From positions 1-64,000 of the forward strand of contig CAWITB010000065.1 of assembly GCA_963838885.1 (NCBI GenBank): a DNA stretch of 64,000 nt, written 5' to 3'. Origin of the DNA: JAICMB01 sp963838885 (GTDB lineage: Bacteria; Acidobacteriota; Terriglobia; Bryobacterales; Bryobacteraceae). The translations under genes and the position numbers were made by a program. This document shows positions 1 through 8,390 of the stretch, in pieces (the first letter of the stretch is position 1; each line of letters begins with the position of its first letter). Below the pieces are notes generated by a model that was not told where the DNA came from, did no database searches, and saw only the letters and a list, made by a program, of their open reading frames with translations.

Positions 1-84
1 ATCGGGAAATTGATTTTCTCCCCCGTAAAATCCTTTCATAATCTCAATGCGGCGCCTCTTTAGCGACGATAAAAATGAGACGAA

Positions 85-502
85 ATGTTCCGCTTTCTTC
101 GAATTCGGCCGGTATTGTGTTTTCTTTTGACGGCGCCTGGAGTTGTGACGCAGCACAAGGTTGATTCGCCCAACACCTACGAGCGCGTCCTCGCGGTCGT
201 GCCGTTCACAGGGAAAGGGACCAGGGACGATCCGCGCGCCGGCCGCTTTACGCGCCATCCCCCAGTCGGATGAATGCGGCCTGCGCGCGGGAATCCTGGC
301 CTTCAACTTCGTCGAGAGCGACGACGAAAATCGCTCTGGTGGAATTCGTCGCCGCCAACCGCGCCGCTTTTCAGCAGATTTTAGCCGATCCCTCGATTAA
401 GACCTTGCTTAAAGGCAAGGACAAGCGCGTGACGCCCTGGAGGAGTTTCAGAAGCATCAGAACAACTTCGACTTTTCGCGCTTCGAGGTGCGGCTACCAT
501 GA
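85..502 (+). pseudogene. Frameshifted secreted hypothetical protein
   Basis: A single protein can be pieced together only by changing frame several times. It starts at ATG 85 with a signal-peptide-like N-terminus (MFRFLRIRPVLCFLL) and continues to about TYERVLAVVPFTGKGT. It then moves to another frame around 285 (LRAGILAFNFVESDD), to a third around 330 (ALVEFVAANRAAFQQILADP), and to a last frame from 431 (DALEEFQKHQNNFDFSRF), ending at TGA 500-502. The pieces follow in order without gaps, so they come from one ancestral gene of about 140 residues. The function is unknown. At least three frame changes in 420 bases favour real decay, although the window also shows suspicious single-base indels elsewhere. 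The stop overlaps the ATG of the next broken gene. Confidence 0.55.
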
Positions 503-851
503 AATGCATATTGCGATTGGCGCTGGCGGCTATGTTTACTTTCGCGGCGCGGGGCAGAGTTATCAAGGTCATTTCGAGGTGGCCAACTACGCCGCGCTAT
601 GGGCTGGTCTGGGGACGCAAACAATCCCAACGCCCCCATGTGGGTGGATCTATTCGGTGGCGCGACGCTGATTGACACGGTGAACGCGAATATTTCCGGC
701 AGGAAACGTGCGGCACAGCCAGGAAGCGCACATTGCGATTGGTCACATCCTGGGCGATTTGGTCGAACGCACTCTATTTCTTCGGAGGAGGCTTGGCGCG
801 CTGTCGCCGGCTGCAGATTCGACGCGGGTCCTTTCTCGGTCTCGTTTGTAA
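499..851 (+). pseudogene. Frameshifted small secreted hypothetical protein
   Basis: The start ATG at 499 overlaps the stop of the preceding broken gene. The first frame gives a signal-like stretch (MKCILRLALAAMFTFAARG). The coding signal then moves to a second frame (QSYQGHFEVANYAALWAG), a third (SGDANNPNAPMWVDLFGGAT) and a fourth segment from 702 (NVRHSQEAHIAIGHILGDLV), ending at TAA 849-851. No family was recognised. The ordered pieces and the overlap suggest that this and the 85-502 gene were a translationally coupled pair of exported proteins. What cannot be told from one sequence is whether the frame changes are mutations or consensus errors. Confidence 0.45.
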
Positions 852-966
852 CCACAATGCGCGATCTGTTAGACTACTGACGCCAAAGGTCCGCCGAACG
901 TCAGCAACGCGCTATTCGCTGCGCGCCGCTCAACAGCCTTTATGGTGGATGCCGCTTGCCGGCACT

Positions 967-2154
967 ATGGACGTCCTTTATCTTTCCCATTGCGCGCCTT
1001 TCCCGCCCGACAAAGGGGAGAAATTTCGCGCGCATTTCGAATCCAAAATCCTGGCCAGGAAACACCGGGTTCACCTGGTTTGTTTTGCCCGCAATCCGTC
1101 GGAGATGCAATCCACGCTAGAGGCCGGCGCCGAGTTCGCCTCCGTGCACGTTGAGCTGTTATCGCCCAGGCGCGCCCTGGCGAATGCCGCGGTTCATTTT
1201 GCCGCCGGTGGGTGCCTGAATTTGGAGTTCTTTTCCAGCCGCGGCCTGCGACGGGCAATCGATCGGCTGGCGAAGGAAGTATCGTTTTCGGGCGCGGTGG
1301 CATACTCGCTCGCCATGGTTCCATACGTCCCAGCGGGAGTGCCGTACTTGCTCGATATGCAGGATGTGGATTCGGAAAAATGGTTTCAGTACAGTCGCTT
1401 CCGCCGCCCCAGCTTCTTGTATGCGGCCGAGGCGCGGCGCCTTCGCAAGCTTGAGGTTAAGCTTGCCCGGCCGGCAGCGTGGACGTTTTTTACGACACGC
1501 CGGGAGGAACTGTTGTTCCGCAGCTTTGCCGACGAGAAAGTGCGGACGGGAGCTATGGAAAATGGCGTCGAATTCGATCGGTTTGACCCGGCGATCGCTC
1601 CGCGCCTCGAAGAGTTGCGCGGCCGCCGTTTTCTCGCCTTCGTCGGCACTATGGACTATTACCCCAATGCCGATGCGGTCCGCTGGTTCGCCGAAACCGT
1701 GTTTGGAGAATTGAGAAAGCGCGATCCCTCGCTTGAATTCTTCATTGTCGGCCGCAACCCTACGCGCGAGGTCGTCCTGCTCGGAAAGCTACCGAATATC
1801 ACCGTGACCGGTGCCGTGGCGGATCCTCGTCCTTACCTCGCGGACGCCCTGGCCTTGGTCGCTCCACTGCAGATCGCTCGCGGGATTCAGAACAAGGTGC
1901 TCGAGGCGATCGCGATGGGGAAGTGGATTCTCGCGTCGCCCGCGGTCTGCAAGACGTTTGGAGAGGATCTACCGGCGGGAATTATCCCCTGCGCCACTCC
2001 TGGCGATTACTGCGATGCGTTGTCTCAAGACCTCTCCCGGGTTGATCCGGCGATTCGTGAAGGAGGGCGGCGGCGCTTCAGTTGGGAGATCAATCTTCAG
2101 GAATTTTTTGAGGAAGCTGAGAACGCGATGCGGGGGCAGGTTCACAGCGCCTGA
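967..2154 (+). CDS. Glycosyltransferase, PEP-CTERM/EpsH-associated type
   Basis: Predicted cytoplasmic glycosyltransferase of 395 residues with GT-B fold and a GT4-like C-terminal half. The N-terminus reads LYLSHCAPFPPDKGEKFRAH and the C-terminal half contains FVGTMDYYPNADAVRWF, FFIVGRNP and APLQIARGIQNKVLEAIAMG. These are the hallmark segments of the sugar transferase family that travels with PEP-CTERM/exosortase exopolysaccharide systems (TIGR03087 type). The reading frame is open upstream to 733, but the family N-terminus begins at ATG 967, so that start was chosen. No clear Shine-Dalgarno precedes it. A PEP-CTERM substrate protein occurs at 60146 in the same window, consistent with such a system in this genome, but no exosortase is seen here. 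Sugar donor and acceptor are unknown. Confidence 0.8.
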   Translation: MDVLYLSHCAPFPPDKGEKFRAHFESKILARKHRVHLVCFARNPSEMQSTLEAGAEFASVHVELLSPRRALANAAVHFAAGGCLNLEFFSSRGLRRAIDRLAKEVSFSGAVAYSLAMVPYVPAGVPYLLDMQDVDSEKWFQYSRFRRPSFLYAAEARRLRKLEVKLARPAAWTFFTTRREELLFRSFADEKVRTGAMENGVEFDRFDPAIAPRLEELRGRRFLAFVGTMDYYPNADAVRWFAETVFGELRKRDPSLEFFIVGRNPTREVVLLGKLPNITVTGAVADPRPYLADALALVAPLQIARGIQNKVLEAIAMGKWILASPAVCKTFGEDLPAGIIPCATPGDYCDALSQDLSRVDPAIREGGRRRFSWEINLQEFFEEAENAMRGQVHSA

Positions 2155-2199
2155 CGGGAGCACAGTCAAACCCACGGTTTTCACGCCAGGCCAAGCCGC

Positions 2200-2497
2200 A
2201 CAATATCTCCGAGAATCCGTTTGGACCCGGCGCGATTTTAGAACACCTGGGGAGCTGAGCGTCGGGTCGATCGACTGGATACTGCACACCCACCAACATC
2301 GCAATCAGGCGCAGCGCGACAGCCTTGCGGTCGAGCGCAGTTTTCCCATTTTGCCGGTTCCGGTGCACGAGGGCCATCTTTTCGAAGCGGCCGAGAATTT
2401 TCTAGCTCAACGGTCGTGGGCGGAGATTTATCCTTACCAGAGAATCATGGCGGCGGGACAGACACGGCAATACATCGAGCGCGAGGACGACCCGTGA
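2200..2497 (+). pseudogene. Metallo-beta-lactamase-fold hydrolase remnant
   Basis: In one frame the sequence encodes SIDWILHTHQHRNQAQRDSL followed by PVHEGHLFEAAENFLAQRSW. This matches the pattern of MBL-fold hydrolases that read WILHTHHHRDQ, then a PEHERHLF-like segment. The HxHxDH metal motif is degraded (HTHQHRN, with the Asp replaced by Asn). The upstream part (GPGAILEHLG) lies in another frame, and nothing downstream of 2497 continues the fold. The piece is in a stretch without any intact gene and has no start codon of its own, so it is a relic. Confidence 0.45.
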
Positions 2498-3122
2498 TTC
2501 CGGTCCGCGTCAGGGCCGCCGGAACTGCAATTGAAACCGGCGCTTTGCCCGAGGCTCCCGCTTCAGCGCAGCGGCACGGCACCGGGATCGCTGCGCCACC
2601 CCGCCGGGAGTGCGAACGCGGCCTCCACCTGAATCGGCCGCTTCCGCAGATTGCAAACGCGGATCTCGCTTGCGCCCTATCTACCCCGGGAAATACCTGG
2701 GGCAGATTGCGGAGGCGGCGGGCCTTTGCTTGCCCTATTACATGCGAATAGAAGAAGTCTTCCGGCGCTGCCAGTCCTGGACGTCAACGCAGGTCGCGGC
2801 TCGGCGGGTATCTACTTTTACAGAAGTGCGCCAAGCTGGCTCGATCCGATGCCATTCTGACCTGCCACGTGGGCCAGATGTAAACCTTTCATCCAGAGCT
2901 GCCGTCCCCCTTGCGGATCTGTATTGAAAACAATCGAGATCGGGCTCGACGGCGTTTGGAACCGTACTTGCCTAGATAAAAGCCGTGAACGACAGGAAAA
3001 GGCGCAAGAGACGCGGTTGATCCTCGATTAACTCTGCACAAAATTTCGGCACCCTGTTACCTCTTTAGGCCCACCCCCAACCCTCACCAACCACGTCTCT
3101 TGCCCGTGCCAAACCACGAGGC
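2498..3122. other. Intergenic stretch without a supported gene
   Basis: About 620 bases between the MBL-fold relic and the hypothetical gene on the minus strand. Short open frames exist (for example one holding YPGKYLGQIAEAAGLCLPYY), but none has a start context, a family signature or conserved length. The stretch is probably eroded coding DNA. I see no terminator, repeat or RNA gene in it. Confidence 0.4.
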
Positions 3123-3626
3123 TCAGTTCCGCGCGCCGATGCTCTCCGTGCGTCCCGCCAAAGGCTTCACCACGGCGCCGCCACAAACTCCCACGCCGGA
3201 ATTTAATAGCGCATTCAAAAAGTTAAAGAGCACGGCATACAGCATGCGCTCGCTCACCGCCTGTTTTCCCGGCAAGCGAAATGACGTGGGCAGCTCTTTT
3301 GAAATCTGCACCCGCAGCGCGTTCGGCAACACGCGGCCGGAACGGTCGCGTTGATTGGCGACCGAAATCGGCGTTTGCAACACCAGCCCCGTCGTCCCAT
3401 CCACGTAAAACTGACAGCGGGAAAACCAGCCCAGATTGCCCGGATCGGCGGCGTCGAACAGCAGCAGCGGCGATTGCCGCTCGACCGCGGACAGCTCCAG
3501 ATTCATGCTGCGCGAGGTCTCCGACATCTTATGTTCAAATCCGGCCTGCTTGACGACGTTGGCAACCAAGTCGGAATCGAGCTCGAGCAATAGCAGCTTG
3601 TGCTCGCCCGCCTGTAAAACCTGCAT
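3123..3626 (-). CDS. Hypothetical protein
   Basis: A 167-residue protein with no signal peptide or membrane segment and no recognised domain. The N-terminal half is leucine- and acid-rich (MQVLQAGEHKLLLLELDSDL), and the middle has FYVDGTTGLVLQTPISVANQ. The start ATG at 3626 is supported by a TAGAAT box on the minus strand (plus 3635-3640) ending 8 bases upstream with no Shine-Dalgarno, the same leaderless layout seen at many genes in this window. It lies 33 bases downstream of the macrodomain gene on the same strand but appears to have its own promoter. Function is not inferred. Confidence 0.6.
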   Translation of the reverse strand: MQVLQAGEHKLLLLELDSDLVANVVKQAGFEHKMSETSRSMNLELSAVERQSPLLLFDAADPGNLGWFSRCQFYVDGTTGLVLQTPISVANQRDRSGRVLPNALRVQISKELPTSFRLPGKQAVSERMLYAVLFNFLNALLNSGVGVCGGAVVKPLAGRTESIGARN

Positions 3627-3659
3627 AAGCTCTTATTCTAGCGGGTACCGCTTGCGCTT

Positions 3660-4229
3660 TTATCCGCCCGCGCCAGTCCGGCCGAAGATCGATTGCGCCG
3701 CCAGGGCATGCGCATCGTAGCTGCCCTGGTCGTAGAGAACGAAAAGAACTTCCCGCACGCCGGTATCCGCGTCCCGCAAGTGATCGGCGATCGTGCCGAG
3801 CGCGATGGGGGCGGCTTCCTGCACTGGGTAACCGTACACGCCTGTGCTGATGGCGGGGAAACTGACGCTGCGCAGGCCGCGTTCCTCCGCCAGCGCCAGG
3901 CAGTGTCTGTAACAGGAAGCCAACAACTCCGCCTCCCCCTCGTTTCCATTGCGATAAATGGGACCGACGGCATGGAAGACATATTGGGCGGGCAGCGACC
4001 CCGCGCTCGTCGCGACTGCGCCGCCCGTATCGCAACCGCCCTGTTCCGTTCGAATGGCATGCAACTCCTGCATAATCTCGGGACCTCCGGCGCGATGAAT
4101 CGCCCCGTCCACTCCGCCGCCGCCCGCCAGCGCCGAATTTGCGGCGTTCACGATCGCGTCGACGCGGATCGCCGTGATATCGCCCATCAGCAACCGCAGC
4201 GTTTTCCCATTGGGGAACTCAATCTCCAT
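3660..4229 (-). CDS. Macrodomain protein, O-acetyl-ADP-ribose deacetylase-like
   Basis: A compact 189-residue stand-alone macrodomain of the YmdB/MacroD class. These proteins bind ADP-ribose and hydrolyse O-acetyl-ADP-ribose or mono-ADP-ribosyl esters on proteins. Visible motifs are GDIT (16-19), the NAAN loop (28-31), the glycine-rich GGGGVDGAIH (36-45) and the phosphate-binding FPAISTGVYGYP region (124-135). These are the expected ligand-contact segments, in order and at normal length. It is transcribed away from the HAD phosphatase gene, and both appear to use one A/T box at 4235-4241, with TAATAT 6 bases before this ATG. Exact substrate is not determinable from sequence. Confidence 0.9.
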   Translation of the reverse strand: MEIEFPNGKTLRLLMGDITAIRVDAIVNAANSALAGGGGVDGAIHRAGGPEIMQELHAIRTEQGGCDTGGAVATSAGSLPAQYVFHAVGPIYRNGNEGEAELLASCYRHCLALAEERGLRSVSFPAISTGVYGYPVQEAAPIALGTIADHLRDADTGVREVLFVLYDQGSYDAHALAAQSIFGRTGAGG

Positions 4230-4234
4230 GCCGC

Positions 4235-4241
4235 TATATTA
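4235..4241. promoter_or_regulatory. Shared divergent -10 box, leaderless on both sides
   Basis: The 7-base run TATATTA reads as TATATT on the plus strand, ending 5 bases before ATG 4246 of the HAD gene. On the minus strand it reads as TAATAT, ending 6 bases before ATG 4229 of the macrodomain gene. The two start codons are only 16 bases apart and neither has a Shine-Dalgarno, so transcripts must start at or next to the start codons. Polymerase binding in one direction should exclude the other. Confidence 0.6.
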
Positions 4242-4245
4242 AAAG

Positions 4246-4929
4246 ATGGTCCCGGCGAATGCACTGGTGTTGTTCGATATCGACGGCACTCTGATCCGCC
4301 GCGCCGGGCCGCATCACCGCGAAGCCCTGGTCCAGGCTATTCGTGATGCCACCGGACTCGACTCCACCACTGAGGACGTGCCCGTCGCCGGCATGCTCGA
4401 CCGCGATATTCTACGCGTGATGATGCTGCGCGCCGGAATGAAGCCGGGGCAGATCCGCAGCGCCATGCCCGCCATCGTCCGCCGCGCGCAAACCATCTAC
4501 GCGCGATCCTGTCCCGACCTGCAGCGCAAGGTCTGTCCCGGCGTCCGCCGCCTTCTGCGCGATCTGGAACGCCACGGCCTCGCCGTCGGGCTCGTCACCG
4601 GCAATCTCACCCGTATCGGCTGGAAGAAGATGGAGCACGCCGGGTTGAAGCCGTACTTCCGCTACGGCGCCTTCGCCGAGCATGCTCCAGACCGCGCCGG
4701 CCTCGTCCGTATCGCCATTCGCCATGCGCGACATAAGAAATGGATCGGCGCGGCCTCCCGCATCTCTCTCATAGGCGATCATCCCAATGACGTGCGAGCC
4801 GCCCGCGCCAACAACATCCGCGCCATTGCCGTCGCCACCGGCGTCGTTGCCATCGAGGAGTTGGCGGAGCACTCGCCCGACCTTCTCCTCGCCGACCTGC
4901 GCGCCCTCAAGCTCGCCATGCTGCTGTGA
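4246..4929 (+). CDS. HAD-family hydrolase (phosphatase)
   Basis: A 227-residue haloacid-dehalogenase superfamily hydrolase. Motif I is FDIDGTL (nucleophile Asp11, acid/base Asp13), motif II is VTGN (Thr118), and motif IV is IGDHPNDV (Asp178, Asp182). A helical cap lies between residues 18 and 95, giving the phosphoglycolate-phosphatase-like layout. It likely dephosphorylates a small phosphometabolite, but the substrate is not predictable. The start ATG 4246 lies 5 bases after a TATATT box without Shine-Dalgarno. The stop overlaps by 4 bases the start of the methyltransferase downstream, so the two are probably cotranscribed and translationally coupled. Confidence 0.85.
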   Translation: MVPANALVLFDIDGTLIRRAGPHHREALVQAIRDATGLDSTTEDVPVAGMLDRDILRVMMLRAGMKPGQIRSAMPAIVRRAQTIYARSCPDLQRKVCPGVRRLLRDLERHGLAVGLVTGNLTRIGWKKMEHAGLKPYFRYGAFAEHAPDRAGLVRIAIRHARHKKWIGAASRISLIGDHPNDVRAARANNIRAIAVATGVVAIEELAEHSPDLLLADLRALKLAMLL

Positions 4930-6346
4930 CCGCGGAAGCCCAATCGTTCTCCGTCAAACGCGCTCAGGTCGAGTTCCACAACTTCGCTTCGCTCGGCGAG
5001 CCCGAGCGCGTCATCGCACAATACGCGGAGCAGAACCACCGCCGCGCCGGCGTCATATATAAACACCGCGCCGCGATCGGCGAGATGACGCCGTTTCTCG
5101 AGATCGGCTCCAACGCCGGTCACTCCAGCTACATGTTGGCCAACGAATTCGGCTCGGGCGGCTTCGCGCTCGACATCTCGGCCGACTCTCTACGCCACGG
5201 CATCGCCCTCCAGGACGCCTGGCGCATGCCGAAGGCGCCCATCCGCATCGCCGGGGATGCAGCGAATCTTCCCTTCGCCGACGGCTCTCTCCGGCTCGTC
5301 ATGGCTTTCCAGACGCTGAGCCAATTCGTCGGCATGGAAACGATCTTTCTCGAGGTCAAGCGCGTGCTTGCGCCTGGCGGCATCTTTCTGTTCGGCGAGG
5401 AGCCGCTCAAGCGCCTGTTGACTTTGCGCCTTTACCGCTGCCCCTATTACGACACCATGAAGCCTTGGGAGCGCCGCCTTTACGACGCCGGCCTGCTGGG
5501 CTATTTCGTCCGCGACGTGATCGGCGCGCGCCAGGAAGAAAGCTTCGGCATCCGCCAGAACCATACCATGGGCCTGAAGGATTGGGACCGCCTGGTCCAC
5601 AAACATTTCGAGCGCGCCCAATACGAGATGTTCGTGCCGGAGCGCGGCTGGGGTGAGCGCATCGTCAAGCGCGCTGCCATCGCGGCCGACCCTTATCGCT
5701 CCGTTTGGCGCGCCGCCCGCCTGCTAGGCGGCACTCTAGCCGCGGTGTGCCGCAAGGCCGGCGAGGCCCAGCCCGTTCCCTTCAATCCCGCGAAATTCGA
5801 AGCCCATCTTCGCTGCCCCGATTGCCGCTCGCCGCTGCTGCGCGATGCGGGCGATGCCTTACGCTGCACGGCCTGCTCTTACCAGGCCGACTATGAAGGC
5901 GGCGTCTACAACCTTCTGCCCTCGGCTGAAAAAGCCGAGTTGTACCCCGGCGACCGCGACGACATCGTCGATTTCTCTCTGCCCGGCCATGAAGCCCGGC
6001 TCCTCGGCGATTGGTACGAGCTGGAAGGAGTCTTCGGGAACAAATACCGCTGGATCGGTCACCAAGCATCGGCGCGGCTCCGCCCCATCAAACCCGGCCC
6101 GCAGCGCCTCCGCGTGCGCGGCCATGCTTCCCGGATCACCGCGTCGAACTGCGCGCCCTCGTCAATGAGAATGAGGCGGGACATTGGAAGCTCGACCGCC
6201 CCGGCCTCTTCATCGTCGAGACTAGTCTGCCCAGCGCCTCCGAATATCGCGTCACGATACAAGCCTCCCCCGCCTGGCGGGCCCCCGGCGACGATCGCGA
6301 CCTGACCGTAAGTCTGAGCATGATCCGCCTCGTCCCGGCCAACTAG
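4926..6346 (+). CDS. SAM-dependent methyltransferase with Trm112-like zinc ribbon (frameshifted)
   Basis: The N-terminal half is a class I methyltransferase: the SAM-binding loop FLEIGSNAGHS is at about 57-67, an LDIS-type acidic end of beta-2 follows, then AGDAANLPFADGSLRLVMAF and KRVLAPGGIFLFGEE. From about residue 296 comes a Trm112-type ribbon (RCPDCRSPLL, then CTACSY). In the starting frame the sequence goes out of register after QRLRVRGHA and would stop at 6305. The real C-terminus (FPDHRVELRALVNENE to SLSMIRLVPAN) lies in another frame ending at 6346, so one base is apparently missing between about 6120 and 6135. Sugar- or glycan-directed methylation is possible, but the substrate is unknown. 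The start overlaps the HAD gene by 4 bases. Confidence 0.75.
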
Positions 6347-6579
6347 CCCGCTCACAACGCGAGCGCCGCAACCCCCGTGATTCCCGAGAAGTCCGTTACT
6401 CATCTTGTCCGCGATATCCAGTGTGATCGGCGAGTGCGTCTTGAGGCATCCAATTTCCCGTGGAACTGGCCAGCCTTCATCAGGAGTTATGCAGGAAGGC
6501 GCCCTGCCGGTCTCGCAGTCGCGGAGAATCCGCACGACCCTGGCTCGCCGCCGATGTTACCCTGCCTTTTGGAGGGTCC

Positions 6580-7236
6580 ATGAAGAAATATTTTGTGTTC
6601 ATAACGGCGCTGCTGACTTTTTCCGCCCTCGGCCTAGCCCAGGACCAACGTGAGCGCGGCGGCGGCCGCCCTGCCGGTAACCCCGGCGCGCAGCACATCC
6701 CCGCTCACGGCCCGGCTCCAGCGGGCCGCGGCGCTCCGGCTGCGCGCGCTCCCCAAAACGCCGCGCCGCGCGAAAACCCGCGCCAGAACGCCGCCCCGCA
6801 ACAGAACGCCGCACCCCGCGAAAATGCGGGTCGCCAATATAACGCCCCGCGCGAAAATGCGCCCCAGCAGACGCGCGACTTCCGCGATCAGGCCGGGCAT
6901 CCCAACGCGCCCCACGTTCACGCTAACGACCAATGGGTGGGGCATGACACCGGCCGCAACGATGCCCGCTACCATCTCGATCGCCCCTGGGAGCACGGAC
7001 ACTTCGCCCGCGGCATCGGCCCCAGCCACATCTGGAGGCTCGTCGGCGGAGGCCCGGATCGCTTTGACATTGGTGGATCTTACTTCAGCGTTGCCCCCGC
7101 CGATCTCCCGTACTGCGGCGATTGGCTGTGGGGCTCCGACCAGATCGTGCTCTACGACGACCCGGATCACCCCGGCTGGTATCTCGCATACAACGCCAGA
7201 CTCGGCACCTACGTGCACGTCATGTATCTGGGTTGA
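6580..7236 (+). CDS. Secreted proline/asparagine-rich protein
   Basis: A 218-residue protein with a clear signal peptide (MKKYFVFITALLTFSALGLA, cleavage near 20). A low-complexity region at about 25-95 follows, built from repeats of the type QNAAPREN/PRENA. The C-terminal domain (about 105-218) is rich in Trp, Tyr and His (HIWRLVGGGPDRF, YCGDWLWGSDQIVLYDDPDH, GWYLAYNARLGTYVHVMYLG). A strong Shine-Dalgarno (GGAGGG at 6571-6576) fixes the start. Similar exported proteins are common in Acidobacteria and have no assigned role. The C-terminal part may be a small surface-exposed or ligand-binding domain. Confidence 0.75.
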   Translation: MKKYFVFITALLTFSALGLAQDQRERGGGRPAGNPGAQHIPAHGPAPAGRGAPAARAPQNAAPRENPRQNAAPQQNAAPRENAGRQYNAPRENAPQQTRDFRDQAGHPNAPHVHANDQWVGHDTGRNDARYHLDRPWEHGHFARGIGPSHIWRLVGGGPDRFDIGGSYFSVAPADLPYCGDWLWGSDQIVLYDDPDHPGWYLAYNARLGTYVHVMYLG

Positions 7237-7276
7237 CGCCGGCGTCGGGAACACCGCAAATCTCCCGGTCTAGTGC

Positions 7277-8359
7277 ATGAAGCCACTGCTCCTCGTCCCG
7301 GCTGCGGTATTCTGCATGGCCTTGGCCGACACGCCCGCAAAGGTGATTCTCGACACCGACTCCGGTCCTTTCAACGATGACGGCGTCGCGCTGGTCATGC
7401 TTCTGCAAAGCCCGTCGCAGGTGGCCCTCCAGGGAATAACGGTTGTCCCTGGGAATGTATGGCCACTCCAGGGAGCCGAGTACATGCTCGCGCATCTCAA
7501 GATGATGCGGCGGCCCGATGTTCCCGTGTATATCGGCGCCGAAGCTCCTCTCGTCCACACGGCCGCCATTGCCGCCGAGGAGCGCAAATTTGGCGAGCTT
7601 GCTTATATCGGCGCCCTCGCGAGGACGCCTCCCAATTCCTCCGCGGAGCTCGCTAAGCCGTTTTACGGATTCAGCGGCTTGAGCCCCCAGCGCGAAAATG
7701 CCGTCGATTTTATCATTAACGCCGTGCAGCGAAATCCCGGCAACATCACTGTGCTCGCTATCGGTCCCCTGACCAACATCGCGATGGCCCTCCGCATCCG
7801 GCCGGACCTGGAAACCAGGATTGGCCGCTTGGTCTTGATGGGCGGTACGATTCACGCGCCGGGAAATGCCAGCAAGACCGCGGAGTTCAATTTCTGGTTC
7901 GATCCGGAGGCCGCCCAAATCGTCTTGCGCTCGCGCATTCCGTCGAAGGTCATGTTCGGGCTCGACGTCTGCGATCGCGCGCCGCTCTCCAAGACGCTTT
8001 TCAAGCAGATCGTTGCCGTCAAGACGCCGGTCACGAAGATCTACAAAGCGGATTTCGGACGCCGCTTTCCCGGGTTCCTCGGCGCCCATCCTCAACCCGC
8101 CTATCTATGGGACGAGCTCGCCGCCGGCTACTTGATCGATCCATCCTTTACAACCAAATCGCAGTCGATGTATCTCGATATCGACACGCGCCTCGGTCCC
8201 GCCTACGGCCGCGTAATTCAGCTAGACCGCAAACTGGCGCCCGAGGCGACGCCCGTTGATGTCATGCTCGATGTCGACGCCGCGAAAGCCTACGCCCTGT
8301 ATAAGGATTTGCTGACTCGCCCCGTGAGCGGTCCACAACCTCGCGCCCGCCGGCGTTGA
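7277..8359 (+). CDS. Secreted inosine-uridine-type nucleoside hydrolase
   Basis: A 360-residue nucleoside hydrolase, which cleaves the N-glycosidic bond of ribonucleosides. The N-terminal DxDxxxDD calcium/ribose motif reads DTDSGPFNDD (26-35). Other family segments are ITVVPGNVWP, LAIGPLTNIAMALR, LVLMGGTIHAPGNASKTAEF and FWFDPEAAQIVL. A hydrophobic N-terminus (MKPLLLVPAAVFCMALA) suggests export, so it may salvage nucleosides in the periplasm. It starts 40 bases after the preceding secreted protein. The C-terminal family His/Asp segment is less obvious than the N-terminal motif. Confidence 0.88.
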   Translation: MKPLLLVPAAVFCMALADTPAKVILDTDSGPFNDDGVALVMLLQSPSQVALQGITVVPGNVWPLQGAEYMLAHLKMMRRPDVPVYIGAEAPLVHTAAIAAEERKFGELAYIGALARTPPNSSAELAKPFYGFSGLSPQRENAVDFIINAVQRNPGNITVLAIGPLTNIAMALRIRPDLETRIGRLVLMGGTIHAPGNASKTAEFNFWFDPEAAQIVLRSRIPSKVMFGLDVCDRAPLSKTLFKQIVAVKTPVTKIYKADFGRRFPGFLGAHPQPAYLWDELAAGYLIDPSFTTKSQSMYLDIDTRLGPAYGRVIQLDRKLAPEATPVDVMLDVDAAKAYALYKDLLTRPVSGPQPRARRR

Positions 8360-8390
8360 CGTTGTGTTGTCCCCGCGCGCCGCGCCGGAT

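Noticed and set aside
6120..6135. Programmed frameshift in the methyltransferase gene
   Set aside because: No slippery heptamer or downstream structure is evident, and similar single-base breaks occur in unrelated genes of the window, so error or mutation is simpler.
4926..6305. The longer C-terminus of the methyltransferase in the starting frame (Ser/Pro-rich end)
   Set aside because: The last 60 or so residues are low-complexity text typical of a wrong frame, while the alternative frame gives a coherent beta-rich end.
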